Shown: positions 1 to 11,860 of the stretch, piece after piece
Layout of the letters: each line of letters begins with the position of its first letter
Position numbering within the stretch: position 1 is the stretch's first letter
Assembly (NCBI GenBank): GCA_010093485.1
Contig: MU001508.1
Span: 386,051 to 450,050, forward strand
Reading direction: 5' to 3'
Origin: Karstenula rhodostoma CBS 690.94
Lineage: Eukaryota > Ascomycota > Dothideomycetes > Pleosporales > Didymosphaeriaceae
DNA: 64,000 nt
Notes under the pieces: model-generated
Databases searched by the model: none
Told to the model about the DNA's origin: nothing
The model's input: the letters and a program-made list of their open reading frames with translations, nothing else
Made by a program: the position numbers and the translations under genes

Positions 1-1287
1 GGGTCATCCATTCAGGACGTGATCTACCGTGAGAGAGTACCGGCGAGTTTGCTACCAGAAGGTCAGCGTACTTCTCGCTCTCGGTCAAGAGAATGGTGTT
101 TGCGTTATCAGTCCTGCTGAGCGCCGGCGGCCGAAGCCATGCTTTTACTAAAGCGTAGATTATGCTGGTACCGTTTCCCCAGACCTGTTGAATGATGCCC
201 AGAAAAGACATTTTGGTCTTGATGTCTCGTTATCCAAGGTTGTGCCTTGGTCCAGGATGTCTTGCTAGATAAGTATATACATAGAGATAAGGGGATAAAT
301 ATTACGGCAACAGCTCTGTATTTAAAAGAAGAACAGATGCACTGTTGACTCACTATGCAACCGCACAATGCGCTAGCCCCATTCATACCTCCTTCTTTGA
401 TGTATTGCATAATGATGCCGCGGCATGTAGATATCCAGTTGCGAACACCTAGCCCAGTGCGGATTGAGCTGCCCTTTGAACTGTGTATATATTCTTTATG
501 TAATACTGTTGTCATCGTTCCGAGTAAACAACCAGCGGCAATGCCATAGGACATAATGGGGGCCACGGAATCCGGCGTTCTCGCTATCCCTCGCCTGCAA
601 AAAGGCCAGTGGAAAGGGACATCCACCGACTTATATCCTCAAGCGGAAGCTCATTCCCTGTTGCGCAATAACGATGGAAGGATCGTGTATTTCCTCCGAG
701 GCTCAAACAAAAACGGGACCACCTCGCGATCATGACACTAGGTCAGGCACGTACTTGCAATGGCGTCGAACATTCCAGCGACACCAGCACCACTAGTGGT
801 TGAAGCTTCGGACCTGCCGGCATCTCCGGACCGCAATCTAAATAAGCTCTCCTTCAGACGCGTTTGCATCTTGCGCCCGACATACTCGAAAGCCATGCAT
901 TAGCCGGCAATTTGACAACCTTCATTAATGAGGGGAGTTCGTGCAGACCGCGCGATGCGGTCGTAATCGTTGTCATGAAGCCTGGTTTGCAGAAACAAGT
1001 CGGACGGGATACCACGGCAAGGGCGTTGCGCACCGGCGAGCTTGAATATTTGAGCTTCGGTAGTTGACGTGATCGTTCCTATTCGCGGCCAATGGTTGTG
1101 TTAGTGTGAGCAGGCTGCAGAGACAGAGTCGAATACGGCAGTTTGTGCGAGAGAGGAAGTATATGCTAACAATGTTTTGAGTTGACCAATAACTCTACGC
1201 GCGATGATACTTTATTTCGCTAGCTCCTTCCTCAACCACTGATTCCGTCTTTAACCACGGTTCCCTTCCTCACGCACCGTTTACTCT
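1..1287. other. left-edge spacer, no supported gene
   Basis: No reading frame here looks like a recognisable protein. On the minus strand, positions 1 to about 117 stay open in one frame behind a possible AG acceptor, so the tip of an exon of a gene lying to the left is possible. About 39 open codons is not enough to call it. The longest minus-strand frame (108-626) has no recognisable motif. Confidence 0.4.
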
Positions 1288-2539
1288 TCACGCAGTTGGG
1301 GGCTTTCCGCCAAATCCGCAGTTCTTGCAGCTACAACCTGTCAGTCTGTGGTCCCGTGCATTAGAAGAGTGAAAACTTACGTGTCGGGATATCCAGTCCA
1401 AGGGCTGTTTGGGTATGGCTTGCCACCAGACGTTGTCCACATATTGACGGGCGCCGGGTTTCGCCTAGCCTTGGGGTTCACGCCAACGTCAATCGTTGCA
1501 TAAAGACCGTCTTCGATTTTACTACCGATGAGCGAGATCTTCATGACTGGATCATCGCCTCCCTGCTTGCCCATGTTGAAGAGGAAGTCCTGAGCATTGG
1601 TAGTCTGCTTCTGGGTGTTGGTGTTGTATGGTGCAGTCTTCTCGACTTGATTGAGGAAGTTTTGCTCGATGTAGAACTGACCGACATGAGAGATGGTGCC
1701 GCCAGAGATTGTATTGTTTGGGAGAAGGGTGGCGCCGTGGTGAACGATGGCTAGAAAGGATTAGACCATACAGTGTTCAGAATCGATGGAACGCAGGGTC
1801 TCACTATGTAAGTGGTTCGTGCGGCCAACGTAGTGGCCTGGAATGATAGTGATGAAGGTCGCGGTTCCGTTCGCACTAGTCGGCTGCAAGCCGCGAAGCG
1901 CATTGCTTACTAGAGACGATGGACCTCCGTCGCCATTACCACGGGCTTGAACGCCAGTATAGACACCCTATATTGTCAGCTCAAGTGAAAAGAAAGACAC
2001 GTCTGCTTACAGTCGAGTTAGAGCCCCACATCTCCAGATATGCGTCGGTGACAGGCTTGCAGGTCGAAGTGTCAACGACATTAATGTCCAGGTGCGTTAT
2101 TGCACCCTTCTCGCCGGTCAGTAAGTCCTGGCGGACCAGCTCACCCACAACCCCTGTTCATTTCAGTGGTTGCCGTAGTTTGCAGATGAATGACTGGCTT
2201 ACAGTATGGGCCCTCAGTCGCCTCGGGGTCAAGAGTGCAAGAAGCCTCAACACCGTAATCTTCCTCAACCTCGCCAACATCTCGACGAACAAGATCTCCC
2301 GGCTTAGCAAAGCCAGCAGCAACTCGGAGTTCGTGTAGCCTGGCCTCGCGCCTCCGGTGTTGCTCCCTTACCCAGCCGCTTTCGACAAGATCTCTCTTGC
2401 ATGATTGGACAGTACGGCGTTCAGGATGATCGAGATGAGCCTGACGCCTCAGAATCTCCTTGTTGACGTTGCCACCTGGATGAGCAAGAATCCCAGTTGC
2501 CAGAATAGCGGCAGTCACAGCTTGGGAAAGTTGAACCAT
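1288..2539 (-). CDS. secreted intradiol ring-cleavage dioxygenase-like protein
   Basis: Five exons on the minus strand (2203-2539, 2011-2153, 1805-1967, 1381-1750, 1288-1330) give 351 residues with closing phases. The start is the ATG at 2539, chosen because it begins a signal peptide (MVQLSQAVTAAILATGILA); a longer frame upstream has no better start. The core matches the secreted fungal branch of the intradiol dioxygenase superfamily: GPYWVVGELVRQD at the domain entry, LEMWGSNSTGVYTGV with Tyr163, and PGHYVGRTNHLH with Tyr206, His212 and His214, together the expected 2-Tyr/2-His non-haem Fe(III) site. The family cleaves catechol-type aromatic rings between the two hydroxyls. An extracellular form would act on lignin- or plant-phenolic-derived catechols, but the substrate is inferred. 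The last exon encodes a short Cys/Gly tail (CKNCGFGGKPPTA). Confidence 0.9.
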
Positions 2540-4373
2540 CTTGAGTCGCTGTAGCAGAACCTCGTGTATAGGAAGGAGAATGCTCTGCAGTCCGGGCACA
2601 GGGTGTCTCTTGGGCTATTATACTCCCAGCATTTGAATTGTGATATTGGATGACGGGAGCTGAATGCCGCAAACAACAACACAGGGATACTGTGCAAGAC
2701 GGCTCGTTTTCTGCCCACATCACACACCACAGCTTCGCCAAAGTGCGCGGCGTTGCGTTTCTTCTCAGATTGCTATTCATAATCACCAACGTCGTGATAG
2801 GTTGTGTAGATGAGTGCCGAGTCCCACGTGCTTCTGCTTGATTGTGATCATCAACAAGAGGGATCTGTGAGACCTTGGCATCTGGGGTACATGGCAGTAC
2901 TAGGGAAAGCTTGGTTGGGTAAATGTTGTGCAATGGCGAAGCACGATCGGAAGATTAGCCGGGCCTATGGCGAACGAAGATCTGGCAACGTCGGTAGTTG
3001 GAGACGCGGTGAGGGGATGTTGGAGAAGCTTGGAGAATGAGAGGATTGAGGTGCGAGCGAATAAGATTTTCCAGCGTTAGTGAATATAGATGATATGGAA
3101 ATTGCGGTACTGAGGCAAGAGCACACATTCAGGATCTGCCAACGGGTCGTAACGCCCTGCTCGGCATGGCCCACCGCGAAAAGGTTTATGCCTGGCAGGG
3201 AAACTGGATATAGAAGCTTCAACATTGCTGAAGTTGGCGGAACAAGATAGTAGCATTTTAGGGTGAATCATTGCTGCGGTCATGACAAGAGCACGACACT
3301 GATCTCGTCACGCTCTCGCGCAATCATGTCTGCATTTGCAGGAACGACGCCACCCCGCAGTCCCGAATATCAAAGCTGGGGAGTTATAGATAGATGCGCA
3401 CACGTGCGCCCAGGTTCCCTCGGCCCAATTGCACTTTACTCGGATGCAAGATAATTGTCTGCAGCGCTGCTCCAGGAAACCCCATGTGGCCAGCGACAAA
3501 TCGGCTTGAAGCGAGTACGTGGGCGAATGGGATGATGGCGAAATGGCCATTCGGGCGAAAGCTGACGCTGCGGGATACAGGTATCGGGGATGTGTGGCCG
3601 ACGAAAGCTGCCGTGGTCGAGGTGTGATGCAATTCTGAGACTGACAACAACGCGGGAGGCGCAACGACATTGCTTCGTGGACCTAAAACGACATTTGATC
3701 AGTGCTTTACAAGCCGCCGGCAAGATGGAGTCCCGGAGTCACAAGGCGCCATGCAGTTGTTTTGCAACCCAGGACGTTGCTCTACATTCTCGGGGGCTCT
3801 GCACCAAGACGACCGTCGACCGTCGCCTGTTCGCCTTCCTCGCAATAGCGCACAAAGCTGATGATCGCGATGGTTTCACGGGTTGCAAATAGACGGCCTG
3901 GTGGTGATGGAGCGGACACGCAGGGGGAAAGCACGCGGCGTTGGTGGCGTAGGTGCGGCGCCTTAGTCACGCAAGCTTCCCAAAAGGCTTAGCGCAAAGT
4001 CTCCGGAAGCCACGACCGAGACCCAGCCATACGTTGTGTGCAAATGCTCTTTTTTCGCTCACCCTTACGGTCCCGATTGCAAAATTAATCCAGAAGTACG
4101 TACATCGCTTTGCACATTGTCACGAGGCCGAAGCTAGGTTCATATAGTCCAGGTGGAGCATCGATCCTCGCGCAATGCGGAGGCTGGGATGGCGTCACGT
4201 TAGCGGGGACAACCTCAAACGTCTTATCTTGACATCGACAGCGTCAATGACCTTCCTATTCCATCCCAGGGGAACGGAGCAACTTCTTTATATCTAGGCT
4301 TGGGTACGCCAGGATTCTATCCTTTTGCAACCGGACCCAGAGCATCTCATAAACCTGGGTTGCCGCAGCCAAC
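2540..4373. other. divergent intergenic region
   Basis: This 1.8 kb spacer separates the minus-strand dioxygenase from the plus-strand amidohydrolase and must hold both promoters. Short overlapping frames on both strands (for example 3308-3670 minus) have no family signature and look like chance frames. I see no RNA gene or repeat. Confidence 0.5.
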
Positions 4374-7314
4374 ATGGAGAAGCGACTTCCCGATGACCTC
4401 CCCACGTACCGCGATGCGACCACCCCTTCTTCCGTGCCACTTCCGACATGGATAAACCGCAGACGAAGGAGAAGAGGCTTCCGCGTCCTTGCTACAGCTT
4501 GTCTAGTATTTCTCGCGTTCTCTGCGTACCAGATTGCCAACAACACGCGGAAGCCTACTAGCACCCTTTCGATTCAACGGCTGCACCAAGACCACGCCGT
4601 ATGTGCTGCTTTACGCAGGAAGCCAGCCCAAGTCAGTGCAGCACGGGATCACAACAAACGCTGGGTCAAGGGCACCAAACCTTTGCTCATTCGCAATGCC
4701 ACCGTCTGGACTGGCGAGCCTGCAGCAGGTACGTCTGAGTCAGATGCAAGGACTGGCAAAGGCTGGTCGTGGATATTGTCCGATGTTTTTGTTGACAAGG
4801 GCCTGATCGTCGACCTACGCCCTAGCATTTCTCCGAGGTCTCTGCCGTCTGATACCAGTATTTTCGAGGCCCATGGCCGCCTGTTGACGGCGGGCATCGT
4901 CGACATGCACAGCCATGCTGGTTTATCGAGTGAAGGTGGCTTACAAGATGACACCAACGAAATGTCGGCCGACATCACTCCTTATGTACGGTCAATCGAC
5001 GGCGTGGACCCTTTGCAGCCGGAAATGGAGTATATCAAGAGCGGTGGTGTAACGACAAGCCTGTTCCTTCCTGGAAGCGGAAACAACATGGGTGGCGAAG
5101 CCTACGTTCTGAAATTTGCCGTGGGCGAGAAGAACGGAAGAGAGGAGATTAGCCAGCAAGATCTTTACGCGGACCCAGACAGAAACTGGCGCTACATGAA
5201 GATGGCTTGCGGTGAAAATCCGAAGCGTGTATATGGAAAAGTGGGCGAGCATGGGCCAGTCAGTCGATTAGGAGAAGCGTGGGAGTTTCGACATGCGCTT
5301 GAGCAGGCGCAGAAGTATGTCAGGGAGCAAGATGATTGGTGTACCTCTGCCGATGCTATGGGTGCTGAGAACATGGCTACGTACTTAAAACAAGACTTGC
5401 AGTGGGAGTCCCTGGGGGCAGTGTTGAGAGGTCAGGTCCGGATCAACACTCACTGCTACACAATTCCCGATCTGGAGGCTTTCGTGCGGCACACGAATGA
5501 GTTCAAGTTCCGTGTATATGCGTTCCATCACGCTCATCAAACCTTTCTGGTACCCGAAGTGTTGAAGCGAGCCTATGGGGGAACACCTGCTGCAGCACTA
5601 TTCGCTGACAATAGTGAGTCATTCAGCCCCACCGTTTACCACCTGGGCATACCGCTGATTGCATGCAGTGTACTACAAAGTGGAAGCCTATACTGCCTCT
5701 GAGCGCGCAGGAGCCCATCTTTACGCTCACAACATCACCCCGACCTACGTCTCCGACAATCCAGTTCTGAACTCCCAACACGTCGTCTTTGAAGCTGCAA
5801 AAGCCTACGGGAACGGACTCCCTTACCACGCTGCTCTTGCCGGTGTAACATCGGCTCCTGCCGACCTCTTAGGCTTAGGAGATCGCATTGGAAAGATCAA
5901 GACGGGCTTCGATGCAGACATCGTTGTCTGGGATTCCGACCCGCTGACCGCTGGCGCAGCGCCTGTGCAAGTATGGATTGATGGTGCTGCACAGTTCAAG
6001 GATCCTTATGAGCTGAATAAGTCGGACCCAGAGCCGATCACACCAAACACGAACCTTGCAAGCGAACTTGAGATGACCTCGGTCCCTGGATCTGTCGTAT
6101 TCGCAGGCATCTCGTACGCGTATCCTGGAATCTCTAGGGGTAAATCTCACAAGGAGCAGCATGTTGACAACACCTCCGCGGTCTTCCACAATGGAAAACT
6201 TATATGCTTGGGCACCTGCACTGGCGAGATTGAAGCTGCAAGGTCCACAAATGCACCTGTTGTACAGCTTGAGAACGGCCATTTGACGCCTCCTCTCACC
6301 GCCTTCAGCACCACACTGGGCCTTGCAGAGATCGACTCGGAACCTGATACTCATGATGGTCCACCCCCCAATGATGGCATCACGCGCGCGACCGATGGTC
6401 TTCTCTTTGGTGGCAAGCAACTTGCACATGCCTATGCGCATGGCGTCACACGCGCCATATCCGCCCCTAACGAGAACGGTTTCGAGGCCAAGGGCGTTAG
6501 TGTTGGGTTTCGTACTGGCGCTAAACATGTGCTAGAGGAGAATGCGGTATGGGCCGACGAGGTGGCCTTGCATTATGTGTTGACGCTTGCGGCGAAGGGT
6601 AAAACAACGGTCAGCATATCTGCTGCCATCGCAAACCTGCGCGGGAAGCTTCTCGACGCAGTCAATGACAACAGCACTGTTACCGATGTGCCAACCAAGG
6701 ATGTCTACGCAGAGAAGACATACCTCAAACGCGTGGTTAACGGTACCCTCCCACTAGTCCTTGCCGCTCACAGCGCTGATACGATCGCTTCCATCATCCG
6801 CTTGAAATCCACGATCGAACACGCAATCTCGAAGGCCACCTCCTCGCCTGACGAGCCAAATCTTCGTCTTGTTGTTATTGGTGCCGCGGAGGCGCATCTC
6901 GTAGCAACAGAGCTCGCAGCAGCCAAAATCGCCGTCATCCTTGCCCCACTGCAGCCACACCAGGGCTCATGGGATCAGAAGCGGTGTCTGACAGGTGCCC
7001 CACTCACGAACGGTACGACCATCAACTGGCTCCTTGATGCGGGTGTTTTGGTAGGAATCAGTGTTGAGGAGACGTGGGAGACAAGGGACTTGGGGTTGCT
7101 GGCAGGCATTGCGTATGCGAACAGTGAGGGACGGCTGGAGTTGAACCAAAGTCTTGATCTTGTGGGCAAGAATGTGCACAAGGCGCTGGGGATTCACAAA
7201 GCAGATGTGAGTAATAGCGAGGAGTGGGTTGTATGGGAGGGGAGTCCGCTTGAGATCGGAGGGAGGGTTCGGGCCATTAGTGGGCTAGGTGGTCGGATGG
7301 ATGTTTGGCAATAG
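4374..7314 (+). CDS. membrane-anchored double amidohydrolase-like protein
   Basis: Two exons (4374-5613 and 5669-7314, joined across a 55-bp GT-AG intron) give 961 residues. A basic stretch (RRRRRR near residue 23) is followed by a hydrophobic helix at about residues 34-52, which suggests a type II membrane anchor. The first half is a complete amidohydrolase fold. It has a composite-domain start (TKPLLIRNATVWTGEP), the metal-binding HxH at His179/His181 (VDMHSHAG), a later conserved Asp in YVSDNPV, and the closing GFDADIVVWDSDPL strand typical of imidazolonepropionase-like enzymes. The second half repeats the plan (VVFAGISYAYPG, FHNGKLICLGTCTG, ENGHLTPPLTAFST), but its HxH position is replaced by LTPPL, so it is probably catalytically dead. 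The family hydrolyses amide or cyclic amide bonds with bound Zn or similar metals; the substrate here is unknown. Confidence 0.88.
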
Positions 7315-8127
7315 ATATAGCTAAAGGAAAGCTGTCGCTGGGAACCTGCCATGAATAGGCCCGGATCTGAAGGATCATAAGAGCAGGTTAACATCAAGCT
7401 AAAGGCTTGTCATCAGGAGTATTCCTCACCCCTCTGTAGAGATCCTTCAAATCTCTATCAGGAAGCTATTAGCCATAGACAAGGCCTTATACATGATAGA
7501 GAGTCCATATTCCTAATAGCATCCTTGACCTTTTCTTTAAGAATCCATCTTAATATATACTTCAAAAAAAAATGCGCCACGCGCCCCTCCCCTCCCCTCC
7601 CCTCCCCCAAGCAATCCACTCTTCCCCTCGCACCCAGCACCGCCAAGCAACAAAGTGAAGAGGACCCTCTCAGGCCACTATCCAAAAATTCCCCGCCGAC
7701 CCAGCGGGCCAACAGGAGCGGTCGTAGTTGTAGTTTTCAACTAGCAAAAAACCGAGCTCAGACGAATCTTCACTGCTGCGGTTAATGCCCTTGCACTTGG
7801 ATGGGGAAGGGGAAGAGGGTGCGGGGGTGGGAGGGTTTATATAGGTGGGTGGGCGGCGCTAAGCAGGCAGCAGGGGAGGTCACGTGCGTGGGTGCCTAGG
7901 GCTGGGGTATGATCTCGGTGAATGGAGGGTTTAAATTTGCGTGCGCATCGGGTGTAACGGGTACATTGCGTCATGATGGTATACAGGGCCTGCGACTGCG
8001 TGTCGCATAGTAAGTAGTCCAGTTCAAGCCGGTCATTCCAATAAGAATTGGTACTGTCCACTCCTTCATTGTAGATTTCTCGAGTTATACCAGGCTGCAG
8101 TACAGCTACTGCTCATAAAAACACGTT
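7315..8127. other. convergent intergenic region with C-rich repeat
   Basis: The spacer lies between the 3' ends of the amidohydrolase (+) and the surface protein (-). It contains a run of nine A at about 7564-7572 and a pyrimidine tract of four CCCCT units at about 7585-7606. No coding signal is seen. Confidence 0.45.
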
Positions 8128-9460
8128 CTACGTCCCCCTGGCACCGGAGGGAAGCTCCGCCGTATGCTGCCCACCCATCGGGCTGCTGACGCCTCCCAAC
8201 TCCGCTGCGTTGGGGTGTTGCGGCTGCGGCGCGGTATACCCAAACTTCGCATCTTGCGCGGCGTATGCAGTCTGCTGGTGTTGCACTGGTGAAACCGGCG
8301 CACCGTAAGGCTGCTGTTGCGGCGGCGGAGAGTTCGGTGCAGCATACTGTTGCTGGTACTGTGGTGCCGGCGAAGTGGGCTGTTGCGTGTATCCTTGCTG
8401 AGTGTAGGCTTGTTGGTTGTAAGTGTCGTTGACACCTGGGGGCGATTGACCGTACGAAGGGGTTGTGAGCTGTGGTTTTGCCTCGTTATAGTGCTGCTGT
8501 ACCCCAGGAGGGCCAACGGCTGCGGCCCCAGTTGGTGGCATATTGGCCTGCTTGTTTTTCTTGCTACGGCGCATGAGGAGAAACACGATGAGGGCGATGA
8601 GTGCGATACCAACGATGGGTCCTACGACGGCACCGGCGATCCAAGCCTTGGATCCAGATGAGCTCTTTTTTCCGGAACTGGGGGATCCGCTGCTGCTCGC
8701 AGAGGCTAAACAGATTGTTAGCTGGAAGGCCTACTGCTGGCGTATAGAATTAGGCTTCGTAGGCTTATACATCGCCCTTTTCTGGGATGATACACATTGT
8801 AAAAATGTGCCTGGATGTTGTGTATGCATCGAAATTTACTTACGAGACTCTGTGACAGAGGCTGGGACTGATCGATAGTAGCTCCAGACTTGCGACTTAT
8901 CTCCACAGATGATGTCGGTCTTAGGTTTGGAATCTCCGAAGCTTTCGTAGATGAACGCGGTATTACAGATACTATAGGTTGCGTTGTTGTAGTTTTCGGT
9001 GCTGCCATAGATCAGCATGAATGGTCTGAACAGTCTCTTATATCGATCTTACCAGGCAGTCGTGATCGTTGTGCCACTGAATGGATATATTTGACTGCCT
9101 CGTACGCACGCAGTCGGGGCAGGACACGCTGTCAAGGTTTCCGCACAGCATTGTGCGTAATCACCTGGATGGTTGTCAGCAACATGTACCGCGAAGCACC
9201 TAGGTCTATTCTCACCAGCCTGATACCATGTGAGGCCAGGAGCGCACGACTCTGAAGTCCCTTTGATCTGTCAGATTCACGACCGTTTGCAATAACGCGT
9301 GCATACAAGTTCCGTTGTCTTGTACCCAACCAATCCAAGCCGCATCCAGTTGCCTCGGCAGTATCGCAGGGGGCGTGATTGTCGGATCAGCTGGTATAAC
9401 GTTCGCCAGAGCCACACAGACGATGGCCGACAGTAAAGTGACGGGTAATTGAAGAATCAT
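8128..9460 (-). CDS. single-pass cell-surface protein with Cys-rich ectodomain
   Basis: Five exons on the minus strand (9307-9460, 9216-9260, 9053-9164, 8844-9001, 8128-8705) give 348 residues. The small exons were placed from reading frame continuity, and all phases close. The start is the ATG at 9460, which opens a signal peptide (MILQLPVTLLSAIVCVALA) followed by a Kex2-like PRQ. Residues about 50-155 form a Cys-rich extracellular part (SCAPGLTWYQAGDYAQCC, CGD) of a type common in ascomycete surface proteins. A Ser/Gly stalk leads to one transmembrane helix at about 178-201 (WIAGAVVGPIVGIALIALIV), a basic stop-transfer (MRRSKKNK), and a Pro/Gln/Tyr-rich cytoplasmic tail of about 145 residues. 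The layout resembles wall-sensing or WSC-like anchors, but I see no classical WSC domain, so no function is assigned. Confidence 0.8.
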
Positions 9461-10621
9461 AGTTGCGCGTGATAGTACTTGAGCACCAAAATACTGAACG
9501 GACTCGAAAGTTTTGAGGGTCTGGCTGACACGAGGACTATATAATGACTTACACGGACTGTCCCACAGCGAAGCCACCGCTCAGTACTTGGTGCGGCTCC
9601 ACCCACGCCTCCTTCGGCCGTTCGAATGACAGCTGGGCACTCCCATCGCAACCAGTGACGAGCGTTCGTGTCCGAAACCGGTGAACAGATTCGAATCAGA
9701 AAGTACCTTTTGGGCGTAGTGATAACCAGGGTAGGCGATGTCTGAGGCTGCGGCGTGCTAGCGCGCCTTGGCTTGCCTGCACCACTTGGAGATGCGAGAG
9801 TTGAAAAGAAGCAATTAAACAGCGAAGGGACTCTACAAGATCTTGCCAGCCCTCCTGGAGCGACCTTGTTCGTGAGATCGTGCACAGCTCGTGAACTCAT
9901 CGATATTTCATTGGGATGCGTGGCTAGAATTCACCCGTGTTGATGCTAATCAACGTGTTCGAGGGACGCTCAACCCCTTTAGGAAAAGGTAGGCGAGAAT
10001 ACGAGGTTTGCGGGACGTGGATGGGAATAGGGCGGCCTGTTGACCTCCGGGCCTCGTGTTGGTCAGTACAGCTCGTGAGGGCTCCGGGTATGCAAGTGCA
10101 CCCAGGAGAGAGCGTATCGCGTAAGAGCCGATTCGAAGCCTGTACGATTGTACTTGGTTCACAGTTGACCTGCGATGATTCAGCTGTTCTCTAGTGTGCA
10201 ACATCCGGAGATAGGAGCGAGCATCCCCACCTCGGCCGCCCCCATCTCTCTGACGGCAGGAAAAGAAGAGAGATTGGTACGCAAGCGTCAAGGTCCATCC
10301 AGAAGATGATCAATATCTTACATCGCGGGGTGCGATGTGGACATTCGAGTTGGAGAGCACGGCTCGAACAAAAGCCGGCCGCCGGCCCAAGAAGAGGAGA
10401 CTAGCGAGAGCACGGACCATGAGCTACAGCAGTCCCACGGGAAGGTGAACACCGGCGACACAGTATCACGTCTAGAGTCAGAACTCGTATAGTAGCCTGA
10501 GTCACTCCATGATTAACTATTCGATATCCGACTGGCGATCACGCTCTCTACACGTAACAAAGTTCGACTGCCCCTCTCGTATACGGCATCGTCGCACGCG
10601 CTGACCCTCAGCACAGCTGCT
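9461..10621. other. divergent intergenic region
   Basis: This spacer lies between the surface protein (-) and the F-box gene (+). Minus-strand frame 9457-9900 and plus-strand frame 9937-10194 have no recognisable content. Nothing else stands out. Confidence 0.45.
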
Positions 10622-11860
10622 ATGGGTACCGAGGTGAAGTGGCACCGACTTCTCGACAGCATACCTGGATTCAAGCGTCAGAGCGGTGTCACGCGTGGCC
10701 GGCAACCGTTGCGCTTGAACGATCTGCCCGATGACATTCTCATACTTATACTCTCCCAGTGTCGCGTTGACGAGATCTTTGCCTTACGTGGTACATGCTC
10801 CACCTTCCGCAATGTTTTCTCGACCTATTCAGCCCACATCATTCCCTGGGTCGCCCGATGCACTTTCCCCGGGGGTAAGCTACTTTTGGAGCCACCCACT
10901 GCTCCCACCGGTTACACCTTTGCGTGGCTGAAAGAACGTATCCCTCTTCAACTGGCGGCCATCTTGATCGACAGATATCGGTTCATCTTTGAAGAGCAGC
11001 CTGTGCGATCTCAAATTGGAATACCAGCTGAAGATGCACTTGGTTCAGTGTTTCGCAATAGAGTGGCCAACGGCTGGCGGGTCTTAGGTCGTTTATCCAA
11101 TATCTCGAAGGAGATATACAGATTGGATGCGAAGAAAATCTTCTCGATGTTGAACAAGAAAGCCACGTGGCTGCTGGCACACACATCACGCTACGAAGCC
11201 GAGATTGTCCGGCTCCGAGAGGAGCTGGTATTGCAACGGCGACTGCAATTTATCGACACAATGTCTTTCCACGAAGCGGAGGACTACGTCATGATGTTCA
11301 CGCTACTTTCAGGCGTGTGGAGGGTCAGGAAATCCGATAGCCTTGTTTCAAAGGATGAACCTACATGGCCATTCGACTTCGGACGCGGTATCGATGCCCC
11401 GAGAATGATTCGTAAAGGAGAGTCTTGGGTGACGTGGTTCATTCTGCACCAAGGTCCGGGACTATTCTGGGAGCAGTGGTGGTCTTTGCCATCAGAAGCG
11501 CCCGAGACGACGAACCATGTACGCGACCGTGCCATCGAAGCCTTCTTCTCGCCGCTGCGACGGGAAGAAGATGCAACGCATCGTCGAGCAGATTTTTCAG
11601 ATCCGCAAGAAGAGTTGCACGATATGCAGCGACTATGTGCGGAAAAGGTGCAGCGTGCCATTGTGGCAACGTGCGGCGCATCGGCACCAACTCTACACTT
11701 TCACTACCAAATCAAATATGCCCAAGACCGTCGTTTGATTGACCTTGACTCGGATATCAACCCGGCGACATCTGGCGTAGCAGAGACCATGAACGGCGTA
11801 CCAGCCTTCATCAACTTTTCCGTCTACGAACCTGCAAAGGGTGCGGCGGAGTCAGGTTGA
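10622..11860 (+). CDS. F-box protein
   Basis: A single exon encodes 412 residues. The start is the first ATG of the frame. Residues about 31-75 fit an F-box (LNDLPDDILILILSQC, then an ALRGTCSTFRNVF segment), the motif that binds Skp1 and brings substrates to an SCF ubiquitin ligase. The remaining 330 residues contain no visible WD40 or leucine-rich repeats. They are mostly helical and rich in Trp and Arg (for example WVTWFILHQGPGLFWEQWW), like the large family of Pezizomycotina F-box proteins whose substrates are unknown. The F-box assignment is firm; the target cannot be read from the sequence. Confidence 0.85.
   Translation: MGTEVKWHRLLDSIPGFKRQSGVTRGRQPLRLNDLPDDILILILSQCRVDEIFALRGTCSTFRNVFSTYSAHIIPWVARCTFPGGKLLLEPPTAPTGYTFAWLKERIPLQLAAILIDRYRFIFEEQPVRSQIGIPAEDALGSVFRNRVANGWRVLGRLSNISKEIYRLDAKKIFSMLNKKATWLLAHTSRYEAEIVRLREELVLQRRLQFIDTMSFHEAEDYVMMFTLLSGVWRVRKSDSLVSKDEPTWPFDFGRGIDAPRMIRKGESWVTWFILHQGPGLFWEQWWSLPSEAPETTNHVRDRAIEAFFSPLRREEDATHRRADFSDPQEELHDMQRLCAEKVQRAIVATCGASAPTLHFHYQIKYAQDRRLIDLDSDINPATSGVAETMNGVPAFINFSVYEPAKGAAESG

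Noticed and set aside
1..117. Possible exon tip of a gene to the left (minus strand)
   Set aside because: About 39 open codons after a possible acceptor; such a stretch arises by chance too often to call.
5875..6528. 217-residue minus-strand frame
   Set aside because: Antisense shadow of the amidohydrolase.
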